Under the pieces are notes generated by a model. It was not told the DNA's origin, did not search any database, and was given only the letters and a program-made list of their open reading frames with translations. Both the position numbers and the translations under genes were made by a program. 64,000 nt of DNA, from positions 4,030,001 through 4,094,000 of the forward strand of contig NZ_CP065373.1 in the NCBI RefSeq assembly GCF_015710575.1, in the 5' to 3' direction. Positions 34,411 through 43,481 of the stretch are shown one piece after another (within the stretch, counting starts at the first letter, position 1; each line of letters begins with the position of its first letter). This DNA comes from Mycolicibacterium mengxianglii (GTDB lineage: Bacteria; Actinomycetota; Actinomycetes; Mycobacteriales; Mycobacteriaceae).

Positions 34411-35268
34411 TTGCATTTGACAGTCGGCTACCTGGCGACCCCCACCGGCGACGACGGTGTCGCGCTGGCGGCGGCGCTGGCCAAGACGTTCGATGCCGCG
34501 GTGGACGTGGTGCTGATCGTGCGCGAAGAGCTGCCCGACGGCCACCCGGGGCGGGCCGAGTACCAGGAGCTGCTGCTCGCCAAGGGCGAGGGCTGGGTCG
34601 CCGGCGCCAGGGCCAGGTTGGCCGATGCGGGCGTGCCGGCGAACTCGACGGTGCTGGTCGGTGAGTCCTTCGCCGAGTCACTGATCGGCTTCGCCGAGAG
34701 CAAGGCCTCCGATCTGATCGTGGTGGGTGGCGCCAAAGACGGCTTCTTCGGCGGGCACACCATCGGCCCGGTGGCCGGTGCACTGCTGCACTGCTCCCCC
34801 ATTCCGGTGGCCCTGGCCCCGCGCGGTTACGCCGATGATCCGCCGGTGGCGATCACCGAGGTCACCGTCGCCGTCCCCACCACCGACCGGACCGACAACC
34901 CGCTGCCGATCGCACTCGGCTTGGCCGGTGCCGCCGCGTTGCCGATCCGGATGATGTCGCTGGTGACGCTCGAGAACACCGGCCAGGAGATGTCGACCAA
35001 CGAGATGCGACGGGCACAGATCGCCGCCGCCGAGCAGAACCTGCTGCTGGCCGCGCGGTCTGCGCCGGAGGCCCCTGACATCCAGTCGCTGGTCGCCGAG
35101 GGATCCACCCTGGAGTCGGCGCTGAAGAAGTTGAAGTGGGGCCCTGGCGATCTGCTGGTGGTCGGCTCCAGCCGGTTCGCGGCACCACGCCGGGTGTTCC
35201 TGGGGTCGACGGCGGCGCGCATCCTGGCCGGCGTCGACGTGCCGGTGATCGTGGTGACAAAAAGCTAG
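34411..35268 (+). CDS. Universal stress protein, tandem USP domains
   Basis: A 285-residue protein with two USP (UspA-fold) domains, about 1-140 and 148-285. The second domain has the ATP-binding pattern VVGSSRFAAPRRVFLGSTA (G-2x-G-9x-G-S/T); the first has VVGGAKDGFFGGHTIGPVA in the equivalent place. It starts on a TTG 21 bp after the permease stop. USP proteins are often paired with transporters and may modulate them by nucleotide sensing. Between it and the next permease lies a 185-bp promoter-sized gap. Confidence 0.83.
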   Translation: MHLTVGYLATPTGDDGVALAAALAKTFDAAVDVVLIVREELPDGHPGRAEYQELLLAKGEGWVAGARARLADAGVPANSTVLVGESFAESLIGFAESKASDLIVVGGAKDGFFGGHTIGPVAGALLHCSPIPVALAPRGYADDPPVAITEVTVAVPTTDRTDNPLPIALGLAGAAALPIRMMSLVTLENTGQEMSTNEMRRAQIAAAEQNLLLAARSAPEAPDIQSLVAEGSTLESALKKLKWGPGDLLVVGSSRFAAPRRVFLGSTAARILAGVDVPVIVVTKS

Positions 35269-35453
35269 CGCGGTTGCGAGTGTAGGGCGGTCACCGCGGT
35301 GGTGCGCGCGGCCGAACGCATCGTTGTAGCGATCTACAGTCCGCCGCGCCCACCACTGTGTGGCGCGCCTGCATTCCTCGTTCGACTGCGCCCTCCGTCA
35401 CTCCCATCCGCATACTCGGTGTGTCACGGGGGTGTCGAAAGGAAGGCCAGTTC

Positions 35454-36905
35454 GTGTCCGGTAGTGAATCGCGCTCGGCACCAACAGAATTAAAGCGGGA
35501 ATTTTCGCTGTGGTCGGCGTTCGCATTTGCGTTCGCATTCATCTCGCCGATCGTGGCGATGTACGGCATCTACGGGCTGTCGCTGTCGACCGCCGGCCCC
35601 GGTTTCTGGTGGACGTTCCTGATCGTCGGCGTCGGCCAGTTCATCGTCGCCCTGGCGTTCGCCGAACTCGTCTCGCGTTGGCCGCTCGAAGGCTCCATCT
35701 ATCAATGGACCAAGAAGCTCGCAGGTGACGTTGTCGGCTGGTTCGCCGGATGGGTCTACATGTGGGCGCTGGTCATCATCATGGCGACCGTGGCCTACGG
35801 CGGCGCCGGCTTCCTGGCCCAGTTCATCGGCATCAACGCTCCGACCGCGGCCCAGCAGAGTGGCATCGCGCTGGGGATCCTGATCGCCGGGTCTGTCGTC
35901 AACGTCCTGGGCCGCACCTTCCTCAAGATCTTGATGGCCGGCAGCATCATCGCCGAGATCGTCGCCTCGATCGGCCTCGGCACCTACCTGCTGATCTTCC
36001 ACCGCCACAACAGCTTCGACGCCGTGTTGTCCGGACCTGACCTGGTCAGCGGATGGTCCTGGGCCTACATGTCAGGGCCGTTCCTGGCGGCGTTGGCATT
36101 CACCGCATGGTCGATCCTCGGCTTCGAAAGCGCCAGCGCGATCGCCGAAGAGGTCCAAGACCCGCAGCGCAACGTGCCCAAGGCCATGCTGTGCGCCGTC
36201 GGCTTCATCGCCGTGGTCATCGCCTACGCCTCCCTGGCCGTCACCCTGGCCGTACCGGACTTCGACGTCATCACCTCCGGTGAGGTGGCCGACCCGGTGT
36301 ATTACGTCCTGGAGAGTGCGCTCGGAAGTGCCGCCGTCAAACCCATCCTGTTCCTGTTCGTGATCGGCTTCCTGGCCAGCTTCCTGGCACTGCAGGCTTC
36401 CGGCTCGCGGGTCATCTGGTCGTATGCCCGTGACAATGTGCTGCCCGGTTCGAAAACGCTGGTGCGGCTGTCCAAGGCCGAGGCCCAGCCGGTGCCGGCG
36501 ATCCTGGTGACCGCGGTGATCGGAGCGCTGGTCTACCTGATCTCCAGCACCGACGTGTACTCGGTGCTGGTCACCTTCACCGCAGGCGGCTACTACCTGG
36601 CGTTCCTGTTCCCGCTCGTCACCGGTCTCGTTGCGCGCCTTCGGGGTCGCTGGGAGCCCGGCCCATGGAATCTCGGCAAGTTCAGCACGCCGGTGACGGT
36701 GCTCGCAGTGCTGTGGGCAGGCTTCGCGTTCCTCAACATCGTCTGGCCGCGCTATGTGTCGGAGTCCTGGTACATCAACTGGGCGTTCTTCGTTGCGATG
36801 GGCGCGATCCTGGTCCTTGGTGCAGTGATCCGCCGCTCCGGCAAGGGGACTCCGCCCACCGGGCAGGCCCCGCACGACTCCTCGGCCATCAAGGAGCCTG
36901 CGTGA
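35454..36905 (+). CDS. APC-family permease, first gene of the Rieske operon
   Basis: A 483-residue transporter with about 12 helices. It starts at GTG 35454, with GGAAGG about 8 nt upstream. Conserved APC features: FAFAFISPIVAMYGIYGLSL (helix 1), VSRWPLEGSIYQWTKKLAG (helix 3), and FESASAIAEEVQDPQRNVPKA, the E-E-x-x-x-P motif. It belongs to the amino acid/GABA-permease branch. The stop overlaps the next start (GTGA). It begins an unbroken run of eight plus-strand genes and probably imports the substrate of the pathway. Confidence 0.88.
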   Translation: MSGSESRSAPTELKREFSLWSAFAFAFAFISPIVAMYGIYGLSLSTAGPGFWWTFLIVGVGQFIVALAFAELVSRWPLEGSIYQWTKKLAGDVVGWFAGWVYMWALVIIMATVAYGGAGFLAQFIGINAPTAAQQSGIALGILIAGSVVNVLGRTFLKILMAGSIIAEIVASIGLGTYLLIFHRHNSFDAVLSGPDLVSGWSWAYMSGPFLAALAFTAWSILGFESASAIAEEVQDPQRNVPKAMLCAVGFIAVVIAYASLAVTLAVPDFDVITSGEVADPVYYVLESALGSAAVKPILFLFVIGFLASFLALQASGSRVIWSYARDNVLPGSKTLVRLSKAEAQPVPAILVTAVIGALVYLISSTDVYSVLVTFTAGGYYLAFLFPLVTGLVARLRGRWEPGPWNLGKFSTPVTVLAVLWAGFAFLNIVWPRYVSESWYINWAFFVAMGAILVLGAVIRRSGKGTPPTGQAPHDSSAIKEPA

Positions 36906-37597
36906 CCATGCCTGTCGCAGTGGTGACCGGGGCGGGCAGCGGCATCGGAGCCGCCATCGCCGCCCTGCTCAAACAGCGAGGCTGGGTCGTCGCCTCGATA
37001 TCGCGGGAGCCGGCTCCGCAGACCGATCTGTGGCTGACCGCCGACGTCTCCGACGAAGCAGCGGTCGAGGAGGCGGTGTCGCGGATCATCAACACCTACA
37101 GCCGAATCAACGCCGCGGTGATCTGTGCCGGCCACTATGAGGAAACCCCGGCTCTCGAGATCGACCAGCAGTCCTGGACGCGGATGCTGCGGGTGCACGT
37201 CGGCGGTTTCGCACACGTATGCCGAGCTGTCCTGCCGGGCATGCGGGAACGCGGGGCGGGCCGGATCGTCGGCATCGCCTCAGAACGCGCCATCGGCGGC
37301 GGCGACAACGATGCCCACTACGCGTCGGCCAAGGGCGCGGCGCTGAGCCTGATGCGCAGCGTTGCCGCCGAGGTCGCCGGTGAGGGCATCGTGGTCAACG
37401 CCGTCGCACCCGGCCCCTGTGACACCCCCTTGTTGCCCGCCGACTCGTGGGAGCGCGCCGACGAATACGTCCAGGCGCTGCCTGCCGGACGCATAGCGTC
37501 CACCGACGAGGTGGCCGAACTGGTCAGGGCGCTGCTCGAAGAGGACCTGTTCCTCTGCGGAGAAGTGTTGTCCGTCAACAGCGGAACGGTGATCTGA
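36902..37597 (+). CDS. Short-chain dehydrogenase/reductase (intact catalytic site)
   Basis: A 231-residue classical SDR. The cofactor motif VVTGAGSGIGAAIAALL is at the N-terminus, with ADVSDEAAV as the adenine-pocket Asp region. The catalytic Tyr-x3-Lys is YASAKGAAL (about residue 141) and the Ser is in VGIASERA. The C-terminal substrate loop follows APGPCDTPL. It starts at GTG 36902 overlapping the permease stop (ATG 36908 is the alternative). It probably oxidises an alcohol or reduces a ketone intermediate in the operon's pathway. Confidence 0.88.
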   Translation: MTMPVAVVTGAGSGIGAAIAALLKQRGWVVASISREPAPQTDLWLTADVSDEAAVEEAVSRIINTYSRINAAVICAGHYEETPALEIDQQSWTRMLRVHVGGFAHVCRAVLPGMRERGAGRIVGIASERAIGGGDNDAHYASAKGAALSLMRSVAAEVAGEGIVVNAVAPGPCDTPLLPADSWERADEYVQALPAGRIASTDEVAELVRALLEEDLFLCGEVLSVNSGTVI

Positions 37598-37599
37598 GC

Positions 37600-38316
37600 A
37601 TGGCGCAAACAACGTCACGTGTACTGGTGACCGGCACTGATACCGCGCTCGGGGCTGCAGTGCAGGCCCACTTCGACGCCTCGGGGGCTGCCACGGTGGG
37701 CTCGGTTGCCGGCCGTCCCGATACCGCGCAGCTCAAGGGGACCGCCCGTACCGTCTACGCCGATCCCGCCAATGGTGCCGAGATCCGCGACGCCGTCCAC
37801 ACCGCCGCCGCCGTGATGGGCGGTCTCGACACCTTGGTGGTGGCCCATCCCCTGCCGATGGTGCAGCCGTTCGGTGAGCAGACGATGGCCGACTTCTGGC
37901 ACCACGTCGACAGCACGCTGACCGGCAGCTTCCTTTACGCCCAGGCTGCGGCCGAGGCGATGCGCGAAGCCGGCACGGGTGGCCGCATCGTGCTCACCAC
38001 GTCGAAATGGCATGTCGGAGGCCAGAATTTGTCCGCAGTGGCCACCGCTGCGGGCGGCATCGTCGCATTGACCAAAACACTCACCCGCGACTTCGGCCGC
38101 TTCAGAATCGGCGTCAACGCCGTCGCTGTGGGCGCCGTGGACTCCGAATGGTCGGTCTGTGACGCCGTGACGGGCGGCGCACTCCCCCCTGTCGGGCGCG
38201 TCGGCACCGTCGAACAAGTCGCCCGCGTCATCGGCATCCTGTGCCAGCAGCGCCTCGGCGCGGCAGTGGGTCAGATCGTGAACGTGGACGGCGGGTTGTC
38301 CCGCAACCGCGTCTGA
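37600..38316 (+). CDS. SDR-family protein with degenerate catalytic residues
   Basis: A 238-residue SDR-fold protein two bases after the first SDR. The glycine motif is altered (VLVTGTDTALGAAV, lacking GxxxGxG). At the catalytic position it reads AVATAAGGIVALTKTL where SDRs have Y-x-x-x-K-G-G, so both Tyr and Lys are missing. The C-terminal end GQIVNVDGGLS is the normal SDR finish. It may be a non-catalytic partner of the adjacent SDR or use different chemistry. ATG 37600 is the only well-placed start. Confidence 0.82.
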   Translation: MAQTTSRVLVTGTDTALGAAVQAHFDASGAATVGSVAGRPDTAQLKGTARTVYADPANGAEIRDAVHTAAAVMGGLDTLVVAHPLPMVQPFGEQTMADFWHHVDSTLTGSFLYAQAAAEAMREAGTGGRIVLTTSKWHVGGQNLSAVATAAGGIVALTKTLTRDFGRFRIGVNAVAVGAVDSEWSVCDAVTGGALPPVGRVGTVEQVARVIGILCQQRLGAAVGQIVNVDGGLSRNRV

Positions 38317-38330
38317 GAGAGGACATTTCA

Positions 38331-39305
38331 ATGAGTACTGGCAACACAGTGAGTACCAGCAACGAGCGCGGCCCCATCGTCGGTGCGGTTGATCCCACCG
38401 TGCAACCGCGCTACGCCGGCTGGACCACCTTTGCGCGACTGCCCCGCCTGCAGGACGTGTCACACGCTGACGTCCTCGTGGTCGGTGTGCCGTTCGACAG
38501 CGCCGTGACCTACCGGCCGGGCGCCCGCTTCGGACCCAATGCCGTGCGGCAGGGATCCCGGCTGATTCGCGGTTACAACCCGGAACTGGACATCAAACCC
38601 TTCGAGGTGTGTCAGTACGCCGACGCCGGTGACATCGCCTGCAACCCGTTCGACATCGCTCAGGCCGTCGATCAGATCGCCGGAGAGCTCACCGGACTGC
38701 TGTCGGGCGGCCGTCGCGCGGTGGTTCTCGGCGGTGACCACTCGGTGGCGCTGCCGTCGCTGCGCGCCGCGCACTCGGTTCACGGTCCGATGGCTTTGGT
38801 GCACTTCGACGCCCACCTGGACACGTTCGAGGGAATGTACGGCGCCGACATCACCCACGGCACGCCGTTCCGCAAAGCCTTCGAAGAAGGACTGTTACGG
38901 GACAACAACATCCATGTCGGTGTGCGCGGATCCGTCTACGACAAACAGGATCTGGTCAACGACGCCGGTATGGGTTTCTCGATCATCACCTGCCGCGAAA
39001 TCAGCAAGATCGGCTCGGACGGAATCATCGAACGGATCAAGGAACGCGTCGGTGACGCACCGGTGTACGTCTCGGTGGACATCGACGTCCTCGACCCGGC
39101 CCATGCGCCGGGCACGGGCACCCCGGAGGCCGGCGGAATGTCCAGCCGCGAACTGCTCGAGGTGATCCGCGGTCTCGACGACGTGAATCTGGTGGGGGCT
39201 GACGTCGTGGAGGTGTCCCCCGCCTACGACCACGCCGAGATCACCGCCGTCGCAGCGGCGAACGTCACATGGGAACTGTTGTCCGTGTTCGGTAGAAAGG
39301 CCTGA
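38331..39305 (+). CDS. Agmatinase-family ureohydrolase
   Basis: A 324-residue Mn-dependent ureohydrolase that would cleave a guanidino group to urea plus amine. Metal motifs are complete: VVLGGDHSVALPSLR, ALVHFDAHLDTFEG (DAHxD) and YVSVDIDVLDPAHAPGTGTPE (DxD). N-terminal DVLVVGVPFDSAVTYRPGARFGP is the family's opening block. ATG 38331 follows GAGAGGACATTTCA. Family members act on agmatine, guanidinobutyrate, guanidinopropionate, proclavaminate, guanidine or metformin-like compounds, so the substrate is open. Fourth in the operon. Confidence 0.9.
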   Translation: MSTGNTVSTSNERGPIVGAVDPTVQPRYAGWTTFARLPRLQDVSHADVLVVGVPFDSAVTYRPGARFGPNAVRQGSRLIRGYNPELDIKPFEVCQYADAGDIACNPFDIAQAVDQIAGELTGLLSGGRRAVVLGGDHSVALPSLRAAHSVHGPMALVHFDAHLDTFEGMYGADITHGTPFRKAFEEGLLRDNNIHVGVRGSVYDKQDLVNDAGMGFSIITCREISKIGSDGIIERIKERVGDAPVYVSVDIDVLDPAHAPGTGTPEAGGMSSRELLEVIRGLDDVNLVGADVVEVSPAYDHAEITAVAAANVTWELLSVFGRKA

Positions 39306-39307
39306 CG

Positions 39308-40201
39308 ATGACCGAACTGACAGCCGCGGCTCCGGTGCAGTGGCCCCATGGCAAGAAGTGCGCCGTCGCCTTCACCTTCGACGTCGACGGCGAATCACCG
39401 CTGCTGACCACCGACGCGGCCTACGCCGACCGGATGGGGACGATGTCCCATCAGGCGTACGGACCGCTGGTGGGTGTGCCCCGCCTGCTGGACATTCTCG
39501 GCGAGTTCGACGTTCCCGGAACCTTTTTCGTCCCGGGCTACACCGCGCACCGCCATCCGCGTCCGATCCGGTCGATCGCCGAGTCCGGACACGAGATCGC
39601 CCACCACGGCTATCTGCACGAATCTCTGGTCGGCGCGACCGAGGACACCGAACGCGCGATCCTGCAGGCAGGTCTGGATGCGCTGCACGAGGTGGCCGGC
39701 GTGAGACCGACGGGCTATCGGGCGCCGATGTGGGAGATGAACTGGCACACCCCGAAACTGCTCGCCGAGTTCGGATTCACCTATGACTCGACATTGATGG
39801 ATTCCGACCATCCCTATGAACTCGCCGTCGGCGCATCGGACTCACTGGTGGAGCTGCCGGTGAGCTGGGCGCTCGACGACTGGCAGCAGTACTGCTTCAT
39901 ACCCGACTTCTCGGGCACCGGGCTGATCGAGACCCCCGCGAAGGCCATCGAACTGTGGCGGGCGGAGCTGGAGGCGATGCGCGACGTCGGCGGCGCGTGG
40001 ATTCTGACCAATCATCCGTTCCTCAGTGGCCGCCCCGGCCGCGCTGCGGCGTTGCGCAATTTCATCGCCGAGGTCAAGGCGATGGACGATGTCTGGATCG
40101 CCAGCATGTCGCAGATCGCGGCGCATGTGCGGCAGCAGCAGCTCACGCCACGCACCTTGACACGACCCGAGTTCAGCCCCGTCCCGGTTAAGGAGAACTG
40201 A
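39308..40201 (+). CDS. Polysaccharide-deacetylase/PuuE-like hydrolase
   Basis: A 297-residue NodB-fold (CE4-like) hydrolase, cytosolic with no signal peptide. Metal and catalytic features: VAFTFDVDGESPLL (TFDxDG variant), SGHEIAHHGYLHESL (His-x-x-x-His), and GYRAPMWEMNWHT. CE4 homologues inside catabolic operons (PuuE allantoinase, cyclic imide hydrolase) open ring amides rather than deacetylate polysaccharides; with a ureohydrolase next door, a C-N hydrolysis on a small N-heterocycle is plausible. It starts two bases after the ureohydrolase stop. Confidence 0.85.
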   Translation: MTELTAAAPVQWPHGKKCAVAFTFDVDGESPLLTTDAAYADRMGTMSHQAYGPLVGVPRLLDILGEFDVPGTFFVPGYTAHRHPRPIRSIAESGHEIAHHGYLHESLVGATEDTERAILQAGLDALHEVAGVRPTGYRAPMWEMNWHTPKLLAEFGFTYDSTLMDSDHPYELAVGASDSLVELPVSWALDDWQQYCFIPDFSGTGLIETPAKAIELWRAELEAMRDVGGAWILTNHPFLSGRPGRAAALRNFIAEVKAMDDVWIASMSQIAAHVRQQQLTPRTLTRPEFSPVPVKEN

Positions 40202-40203
40202 GC

Positions 40204-41267
40204 ATGGCGCACGACGCATTCACCCCCGAGAAACTCCGTGAGGCGTATCAGCACGTCTGGTTCGTCGTGGCACGTTCCCAGGACATCGACACCCCGGTCC
40301 GGGCGCAGCTGCTCGATCAGAAGCTGGTGGTGTTCCGGGACGCGACGGGGACAGCCCGGGTGACCGACCAGCGCTGCATCCATCGCGGTGGCAACCTCGG
40401 CAACGGCAAGGTGGTCGGCGAGAACATCGAATGCCCCTACCACGGTTGGCAATTCAATGGTGGCGACGGTGAGTGCAAGGTCATCCCGTCACTGGCCGAA
40501 GGTGGCCGGATCCCGCCGAAGGCGAAGGTCAAGGCCTACCCGGTGATCGAGCGCTTCGAACACGTGTGGACCTGCCTCGGCGATCCCGTCTACGACCTGC
40601 CGAGTCCTCCCGAGATCGAACATCTCGAACTCGAGTGGCGTGCGGCCGAACCGATCCACGCCGACTGCGGATTCATGGCCGCCACCGAGAACTTCCGGGA
40701 CATGGCCCACTTCCCGTTCGTGCACGAACCCTCCATGGGTGCTGTGGACCCCGTGGTCGGTGACCTCGACGTCCAGCGGGACGGGCGCGAAGTGAGCGCG
40801 TCGTACTTCTACCGGCAGGTCCAGGAGTCCGATTTCTCCGACGTCGGCGACGCCTGGATGCACTACCACTCGTATGCCCCCGGTATCGCCACGATCCTCT
40901 ACGACTTCGGCGAGGACATCGGCAAGCGCTACCTGGTCGACTTCCCGTCACCGGTCAGCTACGACAAGTGCATCATCTTCTGGGGGTGGCCACCGATCGC
41001 AATTTCCGCGGCGGCACCGTCGACGAGATCCTCGCCATCGAGACCAAGGTCTTCAACGAGGACACCCCGGTGCTGGAAGGCCTTGAGCCCAAGGAAGTTC
41101 CGCTGGCCGGACAGGCGATCGAGGTCTCCGCTCCCGCCGACATCTACACGCTCAACTACCGGCGCGCCACCCAGCACGCAGTGCAGACCATCGCCGCGGC
41201 CCGGGGGCTGGTACCGAGCTCCAACGGCAACGGCCAGGTCCACGTGAGCACGCCGCAACCGTCCTGA
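40204..41267 (+). pseudogene. Rieske non-haem iron oxygenase, frameshifted at 40982-40986
   Basis: The alpha subunit of a Rieske oxygenase or N/O-demethylase. The [2Fe-2S] centre is C58-I-H60...C77-P-Y-H80, and the mononuclear iron site is NFRDMAHFPFVH (H169, H174). The frame is normal to about residue 260 (DKCIIFWG), then an uninterrupted continuation GVATDRNFRGGTVDEILAIE is found one base off, running to TGA 41267. Adding one G to the GGGGG tract at 40982-40986 restores a single product of about 354 residues. It is either a real mutation or a homopolymer error. Two bases follow the hydrolase gene, and the reductase follows it. Confidence 0.85.
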
Positions 41268-41277
41268 CCAGGAAGCC

Positions 41278-42228
41278 ATGAAGCTACAAGTCCTCCAGAT
41301 CCGGCTGGAAGCCGATCAGATCATCTCGATGACGCTGCGCGATCCACACGGGCAGCGGCTGCCGGAGTGGGCGCCCGGCGCCCACCTCGCGCTGACCCTG
41401 CCCAGTGGGCTGGTGAGGCAGTATTCGCTGTGTGGAGCGCTCGACGACCCGCACACCTACACCGTGGCGATCTTGAAGGTCGGCGACGGACGTGGGGGGT
41501 CCCGGGAAGTGCACGAGCAGTTGCGGGTGGGCGACCTGATCGAGGTCGCGCCACCGCGCAACAATTTTGCGCTGGAACCCGCACCGCACTACCTGTTCCT
41601 GGCCGGCGGCATCGGAATCACCCCCATCGTCGCCATGATGGATGCCCTTCGCGTCAGCCCGGCCGGCAGCTACCAACTGCTCTACGGGGCCCGAAACCGG
41701 GCGGCGATGGCGTTCACCGATCGGCTGGTCGCCACGGGAGCCAACACCGTGGAACTCGTCGCTCACGATGAAGCGGGCCTGCTGGACATCGCCGGGGCGA
41801 TGGCCGCCAGCCCCCCGGGCACCCGCGTGTACTGCTGTGGGCCCCCGGCGATGCTGTCGGCGGTACAGGAGATCAGCGCCGGCTTCCCGGACCTGGTGGT
41901 GCACTTCGAACGGTTCGCCGCCGAACCGCAACAACAGCCGGTCGCGCCCGCAGCGGGCGGCCCCTTCACCGTCGAGCTGGCGCGCACCGGGGTGACGGTG
42001 ACCGTCACCGAAGACCAGACGGTACTCGACGCCGTGCTGGCGGTGGCGCCAGAGACCCCCTATTCGTGTGAAAGCGGATTCTGCGGGACGTGTGAGACGA
42101 AGGTGCTCGCGGGTGAGGTCGATCACCGTGACACCCTGTTGACCGAGGCCGAGCAGGCGGCGAACGGCACGATGATGATCTGTGTTTCGCGCTCCAAGGA
42201 CGGGACTAAACTGTCGCTTGACTTATGA
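41278..42228 (+). CDS. Rieske oxygenase reductase (VanB/PDR type)
   Basis: A 316-residue phthalate-dioxygenase-reductase-type protein with flavin, NADH and plant-type ferredoxin domains. The flavin motif is RQYSLCGALDDPHTYTVAI (RxYS). The NAD motif is LAGGIGITPIVAMMDAL (about 101-117) with YCCGPPAML. The C-terminal [2Fe-2S] domain has CESGFCGTCETKVLAG and a fourth Cys in MMICVSRS. It transfers NADH electrons to the adjacent Rieske oxygenase. Its own frame is intact. Confidence 0.93.
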   Translation: MKLQVLQIRLEADQIISMTLRDPHGQRLPEWAPGAHLALTLPSGLVRQYSLCGALDDPHTYTVAILKVGDGRGGSREVHEQLRVGDLIEVAPPRNNFALEPAPHYLFLAGGIGITPIVAMMDALRVSPAGSYQLLYGARNRAAMAFTDRLVATGANTVELVAHDEAGLLDIAGAMAASPPGTRVYCCGPPAMLSAVQEISAGFPDLVVHFERFAAEPQQQPVAPAAGGPFTVELARTGVTVTVTEDQTVLDAVLAVAPETPYSCESGFCGTCETKVLAGEVDHRDTLLTEAEQAANGTMMICVSRSKDGTKLSLDL

Positions 42229-42268
42229 GCGGCAGAACGTGCGGTACCCCAACCTCCCCGACACTCCG

Positions 42269-43423
42269 ATGACACTCGTCGACCCCGTAGACCACTCGGT
42301 GATCGCAGCACCGCACGACGGCACGGTCAGCCTGGCGGAGCTGCTCGCCGAGGCGACGCTGCACGTCGACGTCCTGATCGAACCCGTCGACACCGCACGC
42401 GCCGTTCGCTACGTCTACCCCACCGAACTGGCAGACCCGTCGCCATACCTGCGCGGTGAAGAACTGGTGCTCAGTGTGGGCGTCCCGATAGCCGACCAGC
42501 CGGATGACGTCATCGAGCAGTACGTCACCACCCTCAAGAGCCACCGGGTCACGGCGCTGTTGGTCGGCCTGGGTGACCTGTTCACCGACCCACCCGAGGC
42601 GCTGCTGCGGGCCTGTCGCGAGCAGGATCTACCGCTGCTCGCGCAGCGTGCGGCAGTGCCGTTCCGGCGCATCGTCGACTGGGTGGACGGCCGGCGCGCC
42701 GCCGACCGCACCGTCGACGCCCGGGAACGTGATCTGGGGTCGATGCTGCGCTGGTTCGTGGCCGGAACACTGGGCGCCGGGCCGGTGGAACATGAGCTTG
42801 CCCTGCGCGGGCTGGCGGGCGTGCCGGTGGCGGTATGTGCCTTCCCGGCCGACCGTCACACCGACGTGCACCGCCTGGTCGACGGGTTCTCCGGAGCTGT
42901 GGCCGTGCTGGAGGACCGGATCATCGTGCTGTGTGCACACACCGCCGAGTTCAGTGCCGCGCTGGCACAGTCCGAGCTGGTGTGCGGCGTGGCGATCGCA
43001 CCGGATTCACCGTCGATGGCGCAGGCGATCCCCGAAGCGCTGGAGGCGCTCAAGGAGGGCCTGCGGCACCGGCGAGTCGTTCGCATCGACGAGATGGCCA
43101 CCTTGGAGGGGCTACTGGCCGCGGTACCCAAGACGCGGCTGGTGCCGTTCGTCCACCAGTTGCTGGTACCGCTGGTCGACCACGACAAGATGAACAACAC
43201 GCACCTGATGACCTCGCTGCAGGCATTCCTGTCCCCCGACAACGACATCTCCACCGCCGCCGCACAGCTCTACGTCCACGTCAACACGCTGCGGAACCGG
43301 CTGGCCAAGATCACCGAACTGACCGGGGCCAGCCCGTTCGACGAATCCGAGCGCATCAACTTCCGTATCGCGCTGTGGGCGGCGCGCAACATGGGCATGC
43401 GCGACATCGCAGAACGCCCGTAG
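42269..43423 (+). CDS. PucR-type transcriptional regulator
   Basis: A 384-residue regulator read from ATG 42269; GTG 42239 is an alternative. The N-terminal PucR sensory domain (about 15-130) includes VSLAELLAEATLHVDVLIEP and RGEELVLSVGVPIADQPDD. A GGDEF-like CdaR middle region follows. The C-terminal PucR helix-turn-helix is ISTAAAQLYVHVNTLRNRLAKI (about 344-365, quoted in part as VHVNTLRNRL). PucR proteins control purine and other N-compound catabolism. As the last gene of the run, it probably senses the substrate of the operon. Confidence 0.9.
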   Translation: MTLVDPVDHSVIAAPHDGTVSLAELLAEATLHVDVLIEPVDTARAVRYVYPTELADPSPYLRGEELVLSVGVPIADQPDDVIEQYVTTLKSHRVTALLVGLGDLFTDPPEALLRACREQDLPLLAQRAAVPFRRIVDWVDGRRAADRTVDARERDLGSMLRWFVAGTLGAGPVEHELALRGLAGVPVAVCAFPADRHTDVHRLVDGFSGAVAVLEDRIIVLCAHTAEFSAALAQSELVCGVAIAPDSPSMAQAIPEALEALKEGLRHRRVVRIDEMATLEGLLAAVPKTRLVPFVHQLLVPLVDHDKMNNTHLMTSLQAFLSPDNDISTAAAQLYVHVNTLRNRLAKITELTGASPFDESERINFRIALWAARNMGMRDIAERP

Positions 43424-43436
43424 CCGTAACCGTCCC

Positions 43437-43470
43437 GTGCGCGTCCGGTGGCACACCGCCGGACGCGCAC
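43437..43470. terminator. Bidirectional hairpin between pucR-like gene and fmdA
   Basis: GTGCGCGTCCGG and CCGGACGCGCAC form a perfect 12-bp stem with a 10-nt loop (43449-43458). It sits in the 58-bp gap between convergent genes. There is no U tract, common for mycobacterial 3' hairpins. Confidence 0.65.
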
Positions 43471-43481
43471 AGGCGGTTTCG

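Noticed and set aside
39308..40201. Reading the CE4 protein as a cell-wall chitin/peptidoglycan deacetylase
   Set aside because: No signal peptide or membrane anchor, and it is embedded in a cytosolic catabolic operon; a small-molecule hydrolase fits better.
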